From NCBI GenBank assembly GCA_012729015.1, contig JAAYDY010000036.1, forward strand, positions 1 through 41,928: a stretch of 41,928 nt of DNA, in the 5' to 3' direction. Shown here piece after piece: positions 1 through 7,534 of this stretch. This DNA comes from Phycisphaerae bacterium (GTDB lineage: Bacteria > Planctomycetota > Phycisphaerae > FEN-1346 > JAACEH01). The position numbers were made by a program, and so were the translations under genes. Under the pieces are notes generated by a model that worked only from the letters and a program-made list of their open reading frames with translations, was not told the origin of the DNA and ran no database searches. Every line of letters starts with the position of its first letter. Position 1 is the first letter of the stretch.

Positions 1-221
1 AGGGTGGCTGCTTGCAGCCACGCGGAAGGGCAAGGAAATTCGCTCATGCCTGACGGGGCAGGCATGGCACCCAGCAACAACCAACCACGCAACGAATTGT
101 CGGACAGGCTCGCCCCGTCAGGCATGGTCGTTGTCGTACCGTGGCACGGGCATCTTGCCCGTGAGTCCCAGGGGCATCCTGCCCCTGGCTGGCGGGCCAT
201 GTTGTACAACAGCGGATCGCG
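1..221. repeat. Intergenic repeat cluster at window start
   Basis: No gene is seen here. Positions 1-75 are a shortened copy of the composite repeat seen complete at 32097-32196: a gtggctgc/gcagccac hairpin half followed by the cctgacggggcagg palindrome at about 49-63. The central part (ttcccgagcaccgtcg) found in other copies is missing. Positions 118-190 contain two further perfect hairpins, 145-150 with 158-163 (cacggg/cccgtg) and 170-176 with 180-186 (aggggca/tgcccct). This is non-coding interspersed repeat DNA downstream of the minus-strand transporter gene; the hairpins might also serve as its 3' end, but no T-run follows. Confidence 0.7.
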
Positions 222-1670
222 TCAGGCTGCGCCGAGGTCGGTTCTGTCGCGGAAGATGTTCTTCCGTGTCCAGGCGTCGCCGCGGTAGCGGTAGAACATG
301 ACGGCGCTGAGAAGGGCCAGGTGAACGACGCCGGCGACCCAGGCGCCGGGCATGCCGAGGCCGACCTTGAAACAGAGGATCCAGGCCAGCGGGAGGAAGA
401 GGCCCCAGGTGAGCAGTTGCTGGACGACGGCGGGCCAGAGGGTGTCGCCTCCGCCGCGCAGGGTGCCCATGAGGGCGATGCACGTGCCGTCGAAGATCTG
501 CCACACGGCGGCGATGCGCATGGCGGTGGCGCCGAGGGCGACGACCTGCGGCAGCGTGTCGGCGCCGGCGCCGTCGCCCGTCTGGAGGATGAGGAAGAAT
601 CCGACGAACCGTTCGGCGAAGACGAACATGACGACCGAGAGGACGCTCATGTAGAGGGTGGCCAGAATGACGCCGCTGCGGCCGGCGCGTCGTGCGGCGT
701 CGGTCTGACGGCGTCCGAGGTAGAAGCCTGTGAGGGTGGCGGCGGCGTGGCCCACGCCGAGCATCGGGAACCAGGCCATCTGCGTCAGTTCCATGACGAC
801 GGCGTTGGCGTCCAGGGCGATCGTGCCGAGGCGCCCCACGAGCCACGCGTGCCACAGAGCCCACGCCAGGACATCGAGCGACCATTGCCACGAGGTCGGC
901 ACGCCGATGCGGAGCAGGCCCTTGATGCGCTGCCAGCTGACACGCCAGGCGTGCCGCGTGCGGCACTCGCGGGCCGCGCGGCCCGTCAGGAAGGGTATCG
1001 CGAAGAGCATCATCGAGACGACGTTGGCCAACAGTGTGGCCAGTCCCGCCCCGGCGACGCCCATTCGCGGAAACGGGCCGACACCGAAAATCAGCAGCCA
1101 GTTCAGCGCGACGTTGCAGGCGTTGGCGACGACCGTGATGGCGAAGATGAGCTTGGTGCGGCCGAGGCCCTGGAAGAAACTGTTCAGCGACGCCGTCACC
1201 AGGAGCACGGCAAGCGACTGGGCGCGGTAGTGGGTGTAGGCGACTTCCATGGCCTGGGTGTCGGCGTCGTGGCCCAGGAGGGCGAAGAGCCAGGGCAGGG
1301 CGGGCACGGCGGCGAACCCTACGAGGCCCATCGCCAGGGCCAGGTAGACGCCCTGCCAGGCGTAGCGGGCGCCGTCCTGGGGGTCGCCGCGGCTGAGGCT
1401 CTGGCTGGTGAACGTGACGACGGCCGAGACGACACCGAAGCAGAAGGCCGAGACGGCGTGGAAGAAGATGGCGGCCGTGGTGACGGCGCCGACGGCGCCG
1501 CGGCCGACGCCGGCCACCATGATCGTGTCGGCGAAGACCATGCCGACGTTGGTCATGAAGGCCGCCACGGCCGGCGCCGCCAGGCGCACCATCTCTCCGA
1601 GGCCGCCCGGCGTCAACGGATGCGAGGCGGTCACCAGCGTGGCCGAGAGCTGCGAAGGTTGAGGTTCCAT
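222..1670 (-). CDS. MATE family efflux transporter
   Basis: Predicted 482-residue polytopic inner-membrane protein of the MATE (MatE/NorM/DinF) family, which exports drugs or metabolites in exchange for Na+ or H+. About 12 hydrophobic segments are present in two homologous halves. The N-terminal half has the family-typical sequence around AAPAVAAFMTNVGMVFADTI, and the QGLGRTK and GTLRGGGDT stretches are typical MATE loop motifs in the two halves. Length matches the family (about 450-500). The ATG at 1670 lies 5 nt downstream of the stop of the DUF167 gene, so the two genes are likely co-transcribed. Substrate cannot be predicted. The longer open frame upstream of 1670 is antisense to the radical SAM gene and is not used. 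Confidence 0.9.
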   Translation of the reverse strand: MEPQPSQLSATLVTASHPLTPGGLGEMVRLAAPAVAAFMTNVGMVFADTIMVAGVGRGAVGAVTTAAIFFHAVSAFCFGVVSAVVTFTSQSLSRGDPQDGARYAWQGVYLALAMGLVGFAAVPALPWLFALLGHDADTQAMEVAYTHYRAQSLAVLLVTASLNSFFQGLGRTKLIFAITVVANACNVALNWLLIFGVGPFPRMGVAGAGLATLLANVVSMMLFAIPFLTGRAARECRTRHAWRVSWQRIKGLLRIGVPTSWQWSLDVLAWALWHAWLVGRLGTIALDANAVVMELTQMAWFPMLGVGHAAATLTGFYLGRRQTDAARRAGRSGVILATLYMSVLSVVMFVFAERFVGFFLILQTGDGAGADTLPQVVALGATAMRIAAVWQIFDGTCIALMGTLRGGGDTLWPAVVQQLLTWGLFLPLAWILCFKVGLGMPGAWVAGVVHLALLSAVMFYRYRGDAWTRKNIFRDRTDLGAA

Positions 1671-1675
1671 CGGAC

Positions 1676-1990
1676 TCACAGACTCGATAGTCGGCGCCGG
1701 ACTTCCTGCGGCGGCAGCGACGCCACGCGAAACACCTTCTCCGGATTCGTCGGACCGGACACAAGCTCCAGGTCGCGCGGCTTCAGGCCGAGCACCCGGG
1801 CCAGCAACTCGGCGACGCCGCGGTTGGCCGCGCCCTTCTCGGCCGGGCGGCTCACGGTGACCTTCAGCCGCCGGCCCAGCAGGCCCGCCACACGGTCGCG
1901 CGAGGCCCCCGGCACGACCTTCACCGGCAGCAGCGTGCCGCTGCGCTCGTCGCCCGACAGATCGAGATTGTCCCACGCGCCGTTGCCCAT
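1676..1990 (-). CDS. DUF167 (YggU-like) family protein
   Basis: A 104-residue protein of the DUF167/UPF0235 (YggU) family, small cytoplasmic proteins of unknown biochemical role. The family signature is visible: VKVVPGASRDRV near the start, VSRPAEKGAANRGVAELLA in the middle and LELVSGPTNPEKVFRV near the end. Length matches the family (about 100). The ATG at 1990 was chosen because the conserved domain begins soon after it and upstream residues show no similarity. First gene of a probable two-gene unit with the MATE transporter, with a promoter-like sequence at 2005-2033. Family assignment is firm; function is unknown. Confidence 0.85.
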   Translation of the reverse strand: MGNGAWDNLDLSGDERSGTLLPVKVVPGASRDRVAGLLGRRLKVTVSRPAEKGAANRGVAELLARVLGLKPRDLELVSGPTNPEKVFRVASLPPQEVRRRLSSL

Positions 1991-2004
1991 GTCGTGTGAC
2001 CGCC

Positions 2005-2033
2005 ATGATACCGCCGCGCGCCGGCCAATGCAA
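2005..2033 (-). promoter_or_regulatory. Putative sigma70-type promoter for DUF167-MATE unit
   Basis: On the minus strand, TTGCAT (2033-2028), a 17-nt spacer and TATCAT (2010-2005) lie 15-43 nt upstream of the ATG at 1990. The -10 matches the consensus at 5 of 6 positions and the -35 at 3 of 6. Prediction from sequence only. Confidence 0.4.
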
Positions 2034-2150
2034 TCGGCGGCGAATCGTGGCGCCGTCGATTGCCTTGCGGGCGTTCGTGTGGTAACGTACTGTGCTTGTG
2101 CCGTCGTCGGACGGCGCCAGGGTGCATTGGCGAGTCGGGAAAGGGCCAAC

Positions 2151-3950
2151 GTGAACCATCGGACGGACCTGGGCGAGGCGGTGTCGCGCGACATTCTGCC
2201 GTTTGTCACCAAGCCGAGCCAGTACATTGGCGGCGAGGTCAATGCCGCGCCGCGCATCGCGTGGGACGCCGCGAGCGTGCGGTTCTGTCTGGCGTTTCCC
2301 GACACGTACGCCATTGGCGTGTCGCACCACGGGTCGGCGATCCTGCACGAGATGCTCAACGACCGGCCGGGCACGCTGTGCGACCGAACGTTTCTGCCGT
2401 GGCCCGACGCCCAGGACCGCATGAGGGCCGCCTCCGTGCCGCTGTGGTCGTGGCAACTGCGTCGCCCGGTGCGCCGCTTCGACCTCCTGGGCATCAGCCT
2501 GCAATACGAGTTGCTCTACACCTCGACGCTCAATCTGCTGGAACTGGCCGGCGTGCCGCTGCGCGCGTCCGAGCGGACCGAGGCGGACCCGCTTGTACTG
2601 GCCGGCGGCCCGGGGCCCAACAACCCGGAGCCCATGGCGGCGTTCATCGACCTGTACCTGATCGGCGACGCGGAGGAGGCGCTGCCGGCCGTTCTCGACG
2701 CGTTCGAGGCGCTGAAGCGAGACGAGCCCGACCTGCCGCGGCAGGAACGGATCGCCCGACTCGCGTCGGCGCTGCCGTGCCTCTACGCGCCGGCGTTCTA
2801 CGAGCCGGAGTACGGCCCCGATGGACGCTTCGTCGCCCTGCGCCGCACGCGCGACGGGCTGCCCGAACGGATCACGGCCGCCCACGTCGCCGACCTCGAT
2901 GCGGCGCCGTCGCCCGTGCGACCGGTGGTCCCGTTCGGCGAGGGCGTTCACGAGCGGCTCACGATCGAGATCATGCGCGGGTGCCCGCGGCGATGCCGAT
3001 TCTGCGAGGCCGGGCACACCAAGGGCAAGCTCCGCCTGCGGTCGCCCGAGCGGATTCTCGACATCGCCCGCCGCGGCATCGCGGCCACGGGGTACGAGGA
3101 GATCAGCCTCCTCAGCCTCAGTTCGTCGGACCATCCGCAACTGCACGAGATTCTGCGGCTGCTGGACGGCGAGTTCCGCAAGCAGAACGTGTCGCTGGCG
3201 TTGCCGAGCCTGCGGACGAACGAGCAACTGGCGACGTTGCCGGGGCTGCTGTCGCAGGGCCGCAAATCGGGCCTGACGCTGGTGCCCGAAGCGGCCACGG
3301 AGCGTCTGCGGCGGGCCATCGCCAAGGACGTGGACGAGCAGCACCTGGTGGACGGGGCCCGCGAGGCATTCCGCCGCGGGTGGAACCTGCTGAAGCTCTA
3401 TTTCATGGTGGGCCTGCCCGGCGAGCGGCCGGAGGACATCGACGGCATCATCGCGTTGTCGGTGCGTCTGGCGCATCTGCGGGAAGAGTTCGCCAAGGGG
3501 CCGGCCCGGATCAACGTGGCGGTCTCGACGTTCATCCCGCGGCCGCACACGCCGCTTCAGTGGGCACCGATGGCCGACGAAGCGTACATTCAGTCGGCCC
3601 GCGCGCGGCTGCGCGAGCTGGCGCAGCCCCACCGGTACCTGAGCGTGAAGTTCCACCACGTGGAGCGTTCGCTGCTGGAAGGCGTCCTGAGCCGCGCGGA
3701 CCGGCGCATGGGCGACGTCATCGAGGCGGCCTATCGGGCCGGGGCGACGCTGGACGCCTGGAACGAGACGTTCGACTTCAGCCGCTGGACGGCGGCCCTG
3801 CGCCAAGTCGGGCTCGATGCGGCCGAGTACCAGCGCGGCCGCGAGCCGGACGAGCCTCTGCCCTGGTCGCACATTGACATGGGCCTCCCGGCCGACCACC
3901 TGCTGCGGCAGTACGAACGCACGCTGGCCACACTCGCCGACGAGGGGTGA
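2151..3950 (+). CDS. TIGR03960-type B12-binding/radical SAM protein
   Basis: A 599-residue radical SAM protein resembling the TIGR03960 family (N-terminal cobalamin-binding-like region followed by a radical SAM core), whose substrate is not established. The [4Fe-4S] cluster motif is RGCPRRCRFC, with cysteines at residues 278, 282 and 285. The N-terminal part carries FPDTYAIGVSHHGSAILHEM and LAGGPGPNNPEPMAAFIDLY, and the C-terminal part LYFMVGLPGERPEDIDGI and VSTFIPRPHTPLQW, all typical of the family. The GTG at 2151 is the most likely start: it follows a GGGAAAGGG purine stretch, and sequence similarity begins right after it. In many bacteria this protein is fused to or followed by a DUF2344 (TIGR03936) partner; none is present here, and the next gene is pgpA-like. 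Family call is strong; role unknown. Confidence 0.85.
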   Translation: MNHRTDLGEAVSRDILPFVTKPSQYIGGEVNAAPRIAWDAASVRFCLAFPDTYAIGVSHHGSAILHEMLNDRPGTLCDRTFLPWPDAQDRMRAASVPLWSWQLRRPVRRFDLLGISLQYELLYTSTLNLLELAGVPLRASERTEADPLVLAGGPGPNNPEPMAAFIDLYLIGDAEEALPAVLDAFEALKRDEPDLPRQERIARLASALPCLYAPAFYEPEYGPDGRFVALRRTRDGLPERITAAHVADLDAAPSPVRPVVPFGEGVHERLTIEIMRGCPRRCRFCEAGHTKGKLRLRSPERILDIARRGIAATGYEEISLLSLSSSDHPQLHEILRLLDGEFRKQNVSLALPSLRTNEQLATLPGLLSQGRKSGLTLVPEAATERLRRAIAKDVDEQHLVDGAREAFRRGWNLLKLYFMVGLPGERPEDIDGIIALSVRLAHLREEFAKGPARINVAVSTFIPRPHTPLQWAPMADEAYIQSARARLRELAQPHRYLSVKFHHVERSLLEGVLSRADRRMGDVIEAAYRAGATLDAWNETFDFSRWTAALRQVGLDAAEYQRGREPDEPLPWSHIDMGLPADHLLRQYERTLATLADEG

Positions 3951-3987
3951 CGCCGCTCTCCCCGAGCGTGGGCTCCCACAGAGCGTC

Positions 3988-4017
3988 TTGCGTGGCCTTC
4001 CCCGGCGGTGCTATACT
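3988..4017 (+). promoter_or_regulatory. Putative promoter close to the pgpA start codon
   Basis: A good -10 box, TATACT at 4012-4017, lies only 10 nt before the ATG at 4028; a poor -35, TTGCGT at 3988-3993, is 18 nt upstream of it. If used, transcription would start about 3-5 nt before the ATG, giving an almost leaderless mRNA. No Shine-Dalgarno sequence precedes this ATG, which agrees with that reading. Confidence 0.4.
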
Positions 4018-4027
4018 GCCGCGCACC

Positions 4028-4495
4028 ATGAAACGTTTCCTGGGATCGTTTTTCTACGTCGGGCTGTTTCCGTTCGCGCCGGGGACCGTGGCGGCGCTGG
4101 CGGCGGCGGCGCTGGTGGGCCTGAGCTACGCGCTGGGGTCGGCGTGGTGGCCGTGGGCCGTGGCAGCCGGGGCGGCGTTCTTCGTCGGCGTCTGGGCCGG
4201 GAGCACGTCCCTGCGCGCCTTCGGCGAGAAGGATCCCAAGGCGTTCGTCCTGGACGAGGCCGTCGGGCAGACGGTCGCGTGCCTGGGGGCCCATGCGGCG
4301 CTGGCCGGGACGTGGCCCCTGTGGATCAACGTCGCCACGGCCTTCGCGCTGTTCCGCTTCTTCGACATTCTCAAGCCGCCGCCGATCCGCCAGGCCGAGC
4401 GCCTGCCGCACGGCTGGGGCATCATGGCCGACGACCTCCTGGCCGGCATCGTCTCGGCGGCCATCCTCGTTGCCGCCAACGCACTGGCCCGCTGA
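4028..4495 (+). CDS. pgpA: Phosphatidylglycerophosphatase A-like protein
   Basis: A 155-residue membrane protein of the PgpA family, which dephosphorylates phosphatidylglycerol phosphate in phospholipid synthesis. Family hallmarks are the acidic motif FGEKDPKAFVLDEAVGQ (D69, D76, E77) and, near the C terminus, FRFFDILKPPPIRQ followed by GWGIMADDLLAG (D135, D136). Four hydrophobic segments span the protein. Length matches PgpA (about 150-170). The ATG at 4028 was chosen over an upstream in-frame start at 3947 because the conserved FLGSFFYVGLFPFAPGT begins immediately after it. A possible phosphatidylglycerophosphate synthase lies about 5 kb away at 9566-10252. Confidence 0.9.
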   Translation: MKRFLGSFFYVGLFPFAPGTVAALAAAALVGLSYALGSAWWPWAVAAGAAFFVGVWAGSTSLRAFGEKDPKAFVLDEAVGQTVACLGAHAALAGTWPLWINVATAFALFRFFDILKPPPIRQAERLPHGWGIMADDLLAGIVSAAILVAANALAR

Positions 4496-4546
4496 GAAGG
4501 CGCGTCGCCGCGGAAGCCTCGTCCGGGCTGCGGCCGCGGAACCGAC

Positions 4547-4575
4547 TCGACACGGCGCCGTTGAGGCCCTATCAT
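4547..4575 (+). promoter_or_regulatory. Putative sigma70-type promoter for the antiporter-EIIA gene
   Basis: TCGACA (4547-4552), a 17-nt spacer and TATCAT (4570-4575) each match the consensus at 5 of 6 positions. The predicted start of transcription, near 4582, would leave a leader of about 43 nt before the ATG at 4625. Confidence 0.5.
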
Positions 4576-4624
4576 CGCACTGTCGGTTCGACCACCAGGC
4601 CGCCCACAGCGCGAGGAGCCTTCG

Positions 4625-6361
4625 ATGCCCGAAGCGATGCATGTCATTCAGGAACACCATCTGCTGATGTTTCTGATCCAGATGCTGCTGCTCCTCGGGC
4701 TGGCGCGCGGTCTGGGCCACCTGTGCCGCCGCGCGGGGCAGCCCCCGTTGCTGGGCGAGATCGTCGCCGGCGTTCTGCTCGGGCCGACCCTGCTGGGCCG
4801 ACTGGCCCCGGCGGTTCAGGGGTGGCTTTTCCCCGTCGATGCCGTACAGATCAGCATGCTCGACACCGTGGCGTGGGTGGGGCTGTTTCTGCTGCTGCTC
4901 AGCGCCGGCCTCGAAGTGGACGTCTCCGTCGTGTGGCGACAGCGCAGCGACAGCCTGAAGATCTCCATCAGCGACATCGTTCTGCCGATGGCGATCGCGT
5001 TTGTTCCCGCGTGGCTGCTGCCGGACCGGTACCTGGGAGACCCGAGCCAGCGGCTGGTCTTCGCCCTGTTCATCGCCACCGTCAGCACGGTCAGTGCCTT
5101 GCCGATGACGGTGAAAGTGCTGCACGACCTGGACCTGCTCAAGAGCGACCTGGGTCTGCTGGCCGTCAGCGCGCTGACGATCAACGACATCATCGGATGG
5201 GCGATCTTCACGATTCTCCTCGGGTTCGCCTCCGGCGGCGATCCGGGATGGGGCCACGTGGGGACGACGATCGGCGGGACGGTGCTGTTCGCGGCCGCGT
5301 GCATGACGATCGGCCGGCGCATCGTCTCTCGCGGGATCGTCCGGGCTCGCGACAGCCGCCAGGGCGACGCCGGCCTCGTCCTGACGTTCGTCTGTTGCGT
5401 CGGGCTGCTCGCCGGCGCCGCCACGCAGTGGCTCGGCATCCATGCCCTGTTCGGTTTCTTCCTGGCGGGCATCATGGCGGGCGGCTCGGCGGCCCTCAGC
5501 GAACGCACGCGCCACGTCATCAACCAGATGGTGCACGCCGTCTTCGTCCCGGTGTTCTTCGCCACCATCGGCCTGCGGATCGATTTTATCTCCGGGTTCG
5601 ACCTGTTGCCGGTGGCTGTGCTGACGGTCGTCGGCATCGGCGGCCGCTACCTCGGCGCCTGGGTCGGCGCGCGGATGACGGCGCTGTCGCCCGAGGATCG
5701 TGTGACCATCGCCGTCGCCCACACGCCCGGCGGCAGCATGGAGATGGTCATCGGCCTGATCGCCTGGCAGTTCGGCCTGATCACGCTGCCGGTCTTCGTG
5801 GCCATCATCTTCGCAGCGATTGTGTCGTCGCTGCTGTTGGGTCCGTGGATCGCCTGGTCGGTGCGCCGGCGACGGCAGATCAATGTGATCGAACTGTTCG
5901 ACCGCCGCGCGATCCGCCTCGATGTGAACGCCGCCACACGCAACGAGATGCTCTCGCGGCTGGCAGAGGCGGCCGCGGCACTGGACGGCATGCCGCCGGC
6001 CGAAAGCATCCGAACCGCTGCACAGGCCCGCGAAGACACGGCCGGCACCGCCATCGGCCACGAGATCGCCGTGCCCCACGCACGCATGGCGGGTCTGCGG
6101 CGGCCGCTGGTGGTCTTCGGCCGCTCCGACGGCGGCCTGGAGTGGAACGCCCCGGACGGTCTGCCCGTGCACCTGGCGTTTCTGATTCTGACGCCGGCCC
6201 AGGCCGCCAACCTCCAGGTCCAGATCCTGGCCGCCTTGGCCCGCGCCATGAGCGACGAAACCACCCGGCAGCGGCTGATTCACGCCGACACCGAAGACCA
6301 GGCGTGGACGATTCTTCGGGAAGCCCTCGCCGACCGATCCGTGGCCGCTCGCCCGGCCTGA
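4625..6361 (+). CDS. Cation:proton antiporter (CPA2/KefB-like) fused to a PTS EIIA domain
   Basis: A 578-residue fusion. Residues about 1-415 form a Na+/H+ exchanger-type (CPA2) membrane domain with about 12 hydrophobic segments; GQPPLLGEIVAGVLLGP near the N terminus and the ALTINDIIGWAIF segment are family-typical. Residues about 420-570 form a PTS EIIA type-2 (fructose/nitrogen) domain whose phospho-acceptor histidine is in GHEIAVPHAR (His485). The fusion suggests that antiport is tuned by phosphorylation from a PTS phosphorelay (EI/HPr or their nitrogen paralogues), none of which is in this window. The ATG at 4625 has GAGGAG 9 nt upstream. The transported ion is not predictable. Similar antiporter-EIIA fusions are known in Planctomycetota and Bacteroidota. 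Confidence 0.88.
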   Translation: MPEAMHVIQEHHLLMFLIQMLLLLGLARGLGHLCRRAGQPPLLGEIVAGVLLGPTLLGRLAPAVQGWLFPVDAVQISMLDTVAWVGLFLLLLSAGLEVDVSVVWRQRSDSLKISISDIVLPMAIAFVPAWLLPDRYLGDPSQRLVFALFIATVSTVSALPMTVKVLHDLDLLKSDLGLLAVSALTINDIIGWAIFTILLGFASGGDPGWGHVGTTIGGTVLFAAACMTIGRRIVSRGIVRARDSRQGDAGLVLTFVCCVGLLAGAATQWLGIHALFGFFLAGIMAGGSAALSERTRHVINQMVHAVFVPVFFATIGLRIDFISGFDLLPVAVLTVVGIGGRYLGAWVGARMTALSPEDRVTIAVAHTPGGSMEMVIGLIAWQFGLITLPVFVAIIFAAIVSSLLLGPWIAWSVRRRRQINVIELFDRRAIRLDVNAATRNEMLSRLAEAAAALDGMPPAESIRTAAQAREDTAGTAIGHEIAVPHARMAGLRRPLVVFGRSDGGLEWNAPDGLPVHLAFLILTPAQAANLQVQILAALARAMSDETTRQRLIHADTEDQAWTILREALADRSVAARPA

Positions 6362-6386
6362 GGTGGCGACACACCTGTACCGCCAC

Positions 6387-6408
6387 GGCCCCGCGCACGT
6401 CCGGGGCC
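6387..6408. terminator. Possible hairpin between convergent genes
   Basis: ggccccg (6387-6393) pairs with cggggcc (6402-6408) around an 8-nt loop, between the antiporter stop at 6361 and the minus-strand response regulator stop at 6415. It is followed on the plus strand only by cttatcc, and on the minus strand by no T-run, so it is at best a weak terminator. Confidence 0.35.
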
Positions 6409-6414
6409 CTTATC

Positions 6415-6924
6415 CTACCTCTGGAGACCAGGGCCACCGGCCGGCATTCGCAGCTCCGTGCCGAGGGCCTGGTTGATCTGGTCGAACAGGGCCCGCATCT
6501 TGAACGGTTTCAGCAGCACCGCCCGCAGGCCGTCCTCGCTGGCACGGACGATCGCATGCGACGGGTCGTAGCCGAAGGCCGTCATCAGGATCACCGCCGT
6601 CCGGGGCTGCGCGGCCCGGATGTCGCGGAACACCTCGTACCCGTTCTTGTACGGCATGCGGATGTCCGAGAGGACCAGGTCGTACGGCGTGGCCAAGGCC
6701 ATCTCGACGGCCTGCCGCCCGTCGCGGGCCAGGTCCACGGTCGCCCCCAGGCCGGTCAGGATCGAGCGGAGACTCTCGAGAATGGTCGGCTCGTCGTCGG
6801 CAATCAGCATCCGCCGCCCCGCCAGCGGTCCGTCGCCTGCGGCCGCCTCGGCCTCTGCCGCCGAAACGCCCCGGCCGTCCGTCGCCGCCTTGTCCCGCGT
6901 GGTGTCCTTGCCGCCGTCGCCCAT
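6415..6924 (-). CDS. Response regulator, receiver domain only
   Basis: A 169-residue protein with a CheY-like receiver domain at about residues 38-155 and no output domain. The acidic pocket is D43/D44, the phospho-acceptor D87 is in LVLSDIRMP, T115 in ILMTAFG and K139 in LLKPF. The first 35 residues are Ala/Gly/Asp-rich and probably disordered. Single-domain regulators usually act by protein-protein contact (phosphorelay or chemotaxis-like switching). No histidine kinase is nearby, so it is an orphan. The ATG at 6924 has GAAAGGA about 10 nt upstream and a very good promoter at 6962-6990. The longer open frame upstream runs into repeat DNA and is rejected. Confidence 0.88.
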   Translation of the reverse strand: MGDGGKDTTRDKAATDGRGVSAAEAEAAAGDGPLAGRRMLIADDEPTILESLRSILTGLGATVDLARDGRQAVEMALATPYDLVLSDIRMPYKNGYEVFRDIRAAQPRTAVILMTAFGYDPSHAIVRASEDGLRAVLLKPFKMRALFDQINQALGTELRMPAGGPGLQR

Positions 6925-6961
6925 GCCGAGAGAGTCCTTTCCCTGTGACTTCGCCGGCCGC

Positions 6962-6990
6962 ACTATAGCCCTGCGCGCTGGCCCTGTCAA
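6962..6990 (-). promoter_or_regulatory. Strong sigma70-type promoter of the response regulator
   Basis: On the minus strand, TTGACA (6990-6985, perfect), 17-nt spacer, TATAGT (6967-6962, 5 of 6). Predicted transcription start near 6955 gives a leader of about 30 nt before the ATG at 6924 that includes the GAAAGGA ribosome-binding site. Among the best promoter matches in the window. Confidence 0.65.
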
Positions 6991-7008
6991 CGTGAGGCCC
7001 CGGCAGGG

Positions 7009-7104
7009 CAACTGCGTGACGCCGTTCCCGAGCACCGTCGAGGAGCCGCCACGCGGAGAGTTCAAGCCATACGGCATGCCTGACGGGGCAGGCATGGCAC
7101 CAGG
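7009..7104 (+). repeat. Composite interspersed repeat (copy)
   Basis: A diverged copy of the composite repeat: ttcccgagcaccgtcgagg at about 7024-7042 followed by the palindromic cctgacggggcagg at about 7078-7092. It lies in the 610-base gap 6925-7534, which contains no supported protein gene. The rest of the gap holds the response regulator promoter and the candidate RNA at 7345-7490. Confidence 0.7.
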
Positions 7105-7344
7105 CCGTCGCTCCAAAGTGTGGCACACGTGCCCACAAATGTGACAGACATCCGTCCGGGAGCGCGGAAGCCGCATCAGGGTTGCAGGCACGCGCCACGC
7201 GGCCAGAAAAAATCCCGCCGCACAACGCGCCGACATATGGCCGCACGTGACACAACCCCGGCAACCTCATGCAGTTGCGCCGCCCTGCCGGCGTCCCGAC
7301 GCAGACAACGGGAGCTATAGGCCCAAGGATGGCCCGGATATCTG

Positions 7345-7490
7345 CATTTTCATACTTTACTTCCGCCCGTGGGGTGTGTATGCTTCTCGCTTCATCGCGG
7401 GTCCACGCGAAGCGGCAGTACTCAATGGTGGCCGGTTCGATGGGCAGCCCAGGGGGGTACTGTCCGAGGACGTTCCGGCCGCCATTTTTT
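7345..7490 (+). ncRNA. Candidate structured RNA with terminator-like end (unknown family)
   Basis: This stretch is folded far beyond what its neighbours show. cgcttc (7388-7393) pairs with gaagcg (7409-7414), with an inner gcg/cgc. cagtac (7416-7421) can pair with gtactg (7457-7462). ggtggccgg (7427-7435) pairs with ccggccgcc (7475-7483, one G-U pair) and is followed at once by atttttt (7484-7490). A 9-bp GC-rich stem plus six Ts is a good intrinsic terminator on the plus strand, yet no plus-strand protein gene lies upstream, so a small RNA is a reasonable reading. The 5' end is a guess and I see no convincing promoter. I do not recognise an Rfam family; the minus strand has an open frame here without family similarity. 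Confidence 0.35.
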
Positions 7491-7534
7491 CTGCGCCGCC
7501 GGCGACACACGCCTGTCACCCACCCCCGCCATCC

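Noticed and set aside
321..2150. Open plus-strand frame upstream of the radical SAM start
   Set aside because: It is antisense to MATE and DUF167, both with clear family motifs, and has no similarity of its own.
222..3899. A very long minus-strand open frame (1225 codons) covering the MATE gene and the region antisense to the radical SAM gene
   Set aside because: Only the last 482 codons have family similarity; the rest is the codon-bias shadow of the plus-strand gene.
6925..7519. N-terminal extension of the response regulator frame, or a separate gene on the minus strand
   Set aside because: The extension crosses the strong promoter and the repeat; its peptide does not look like a protein family.
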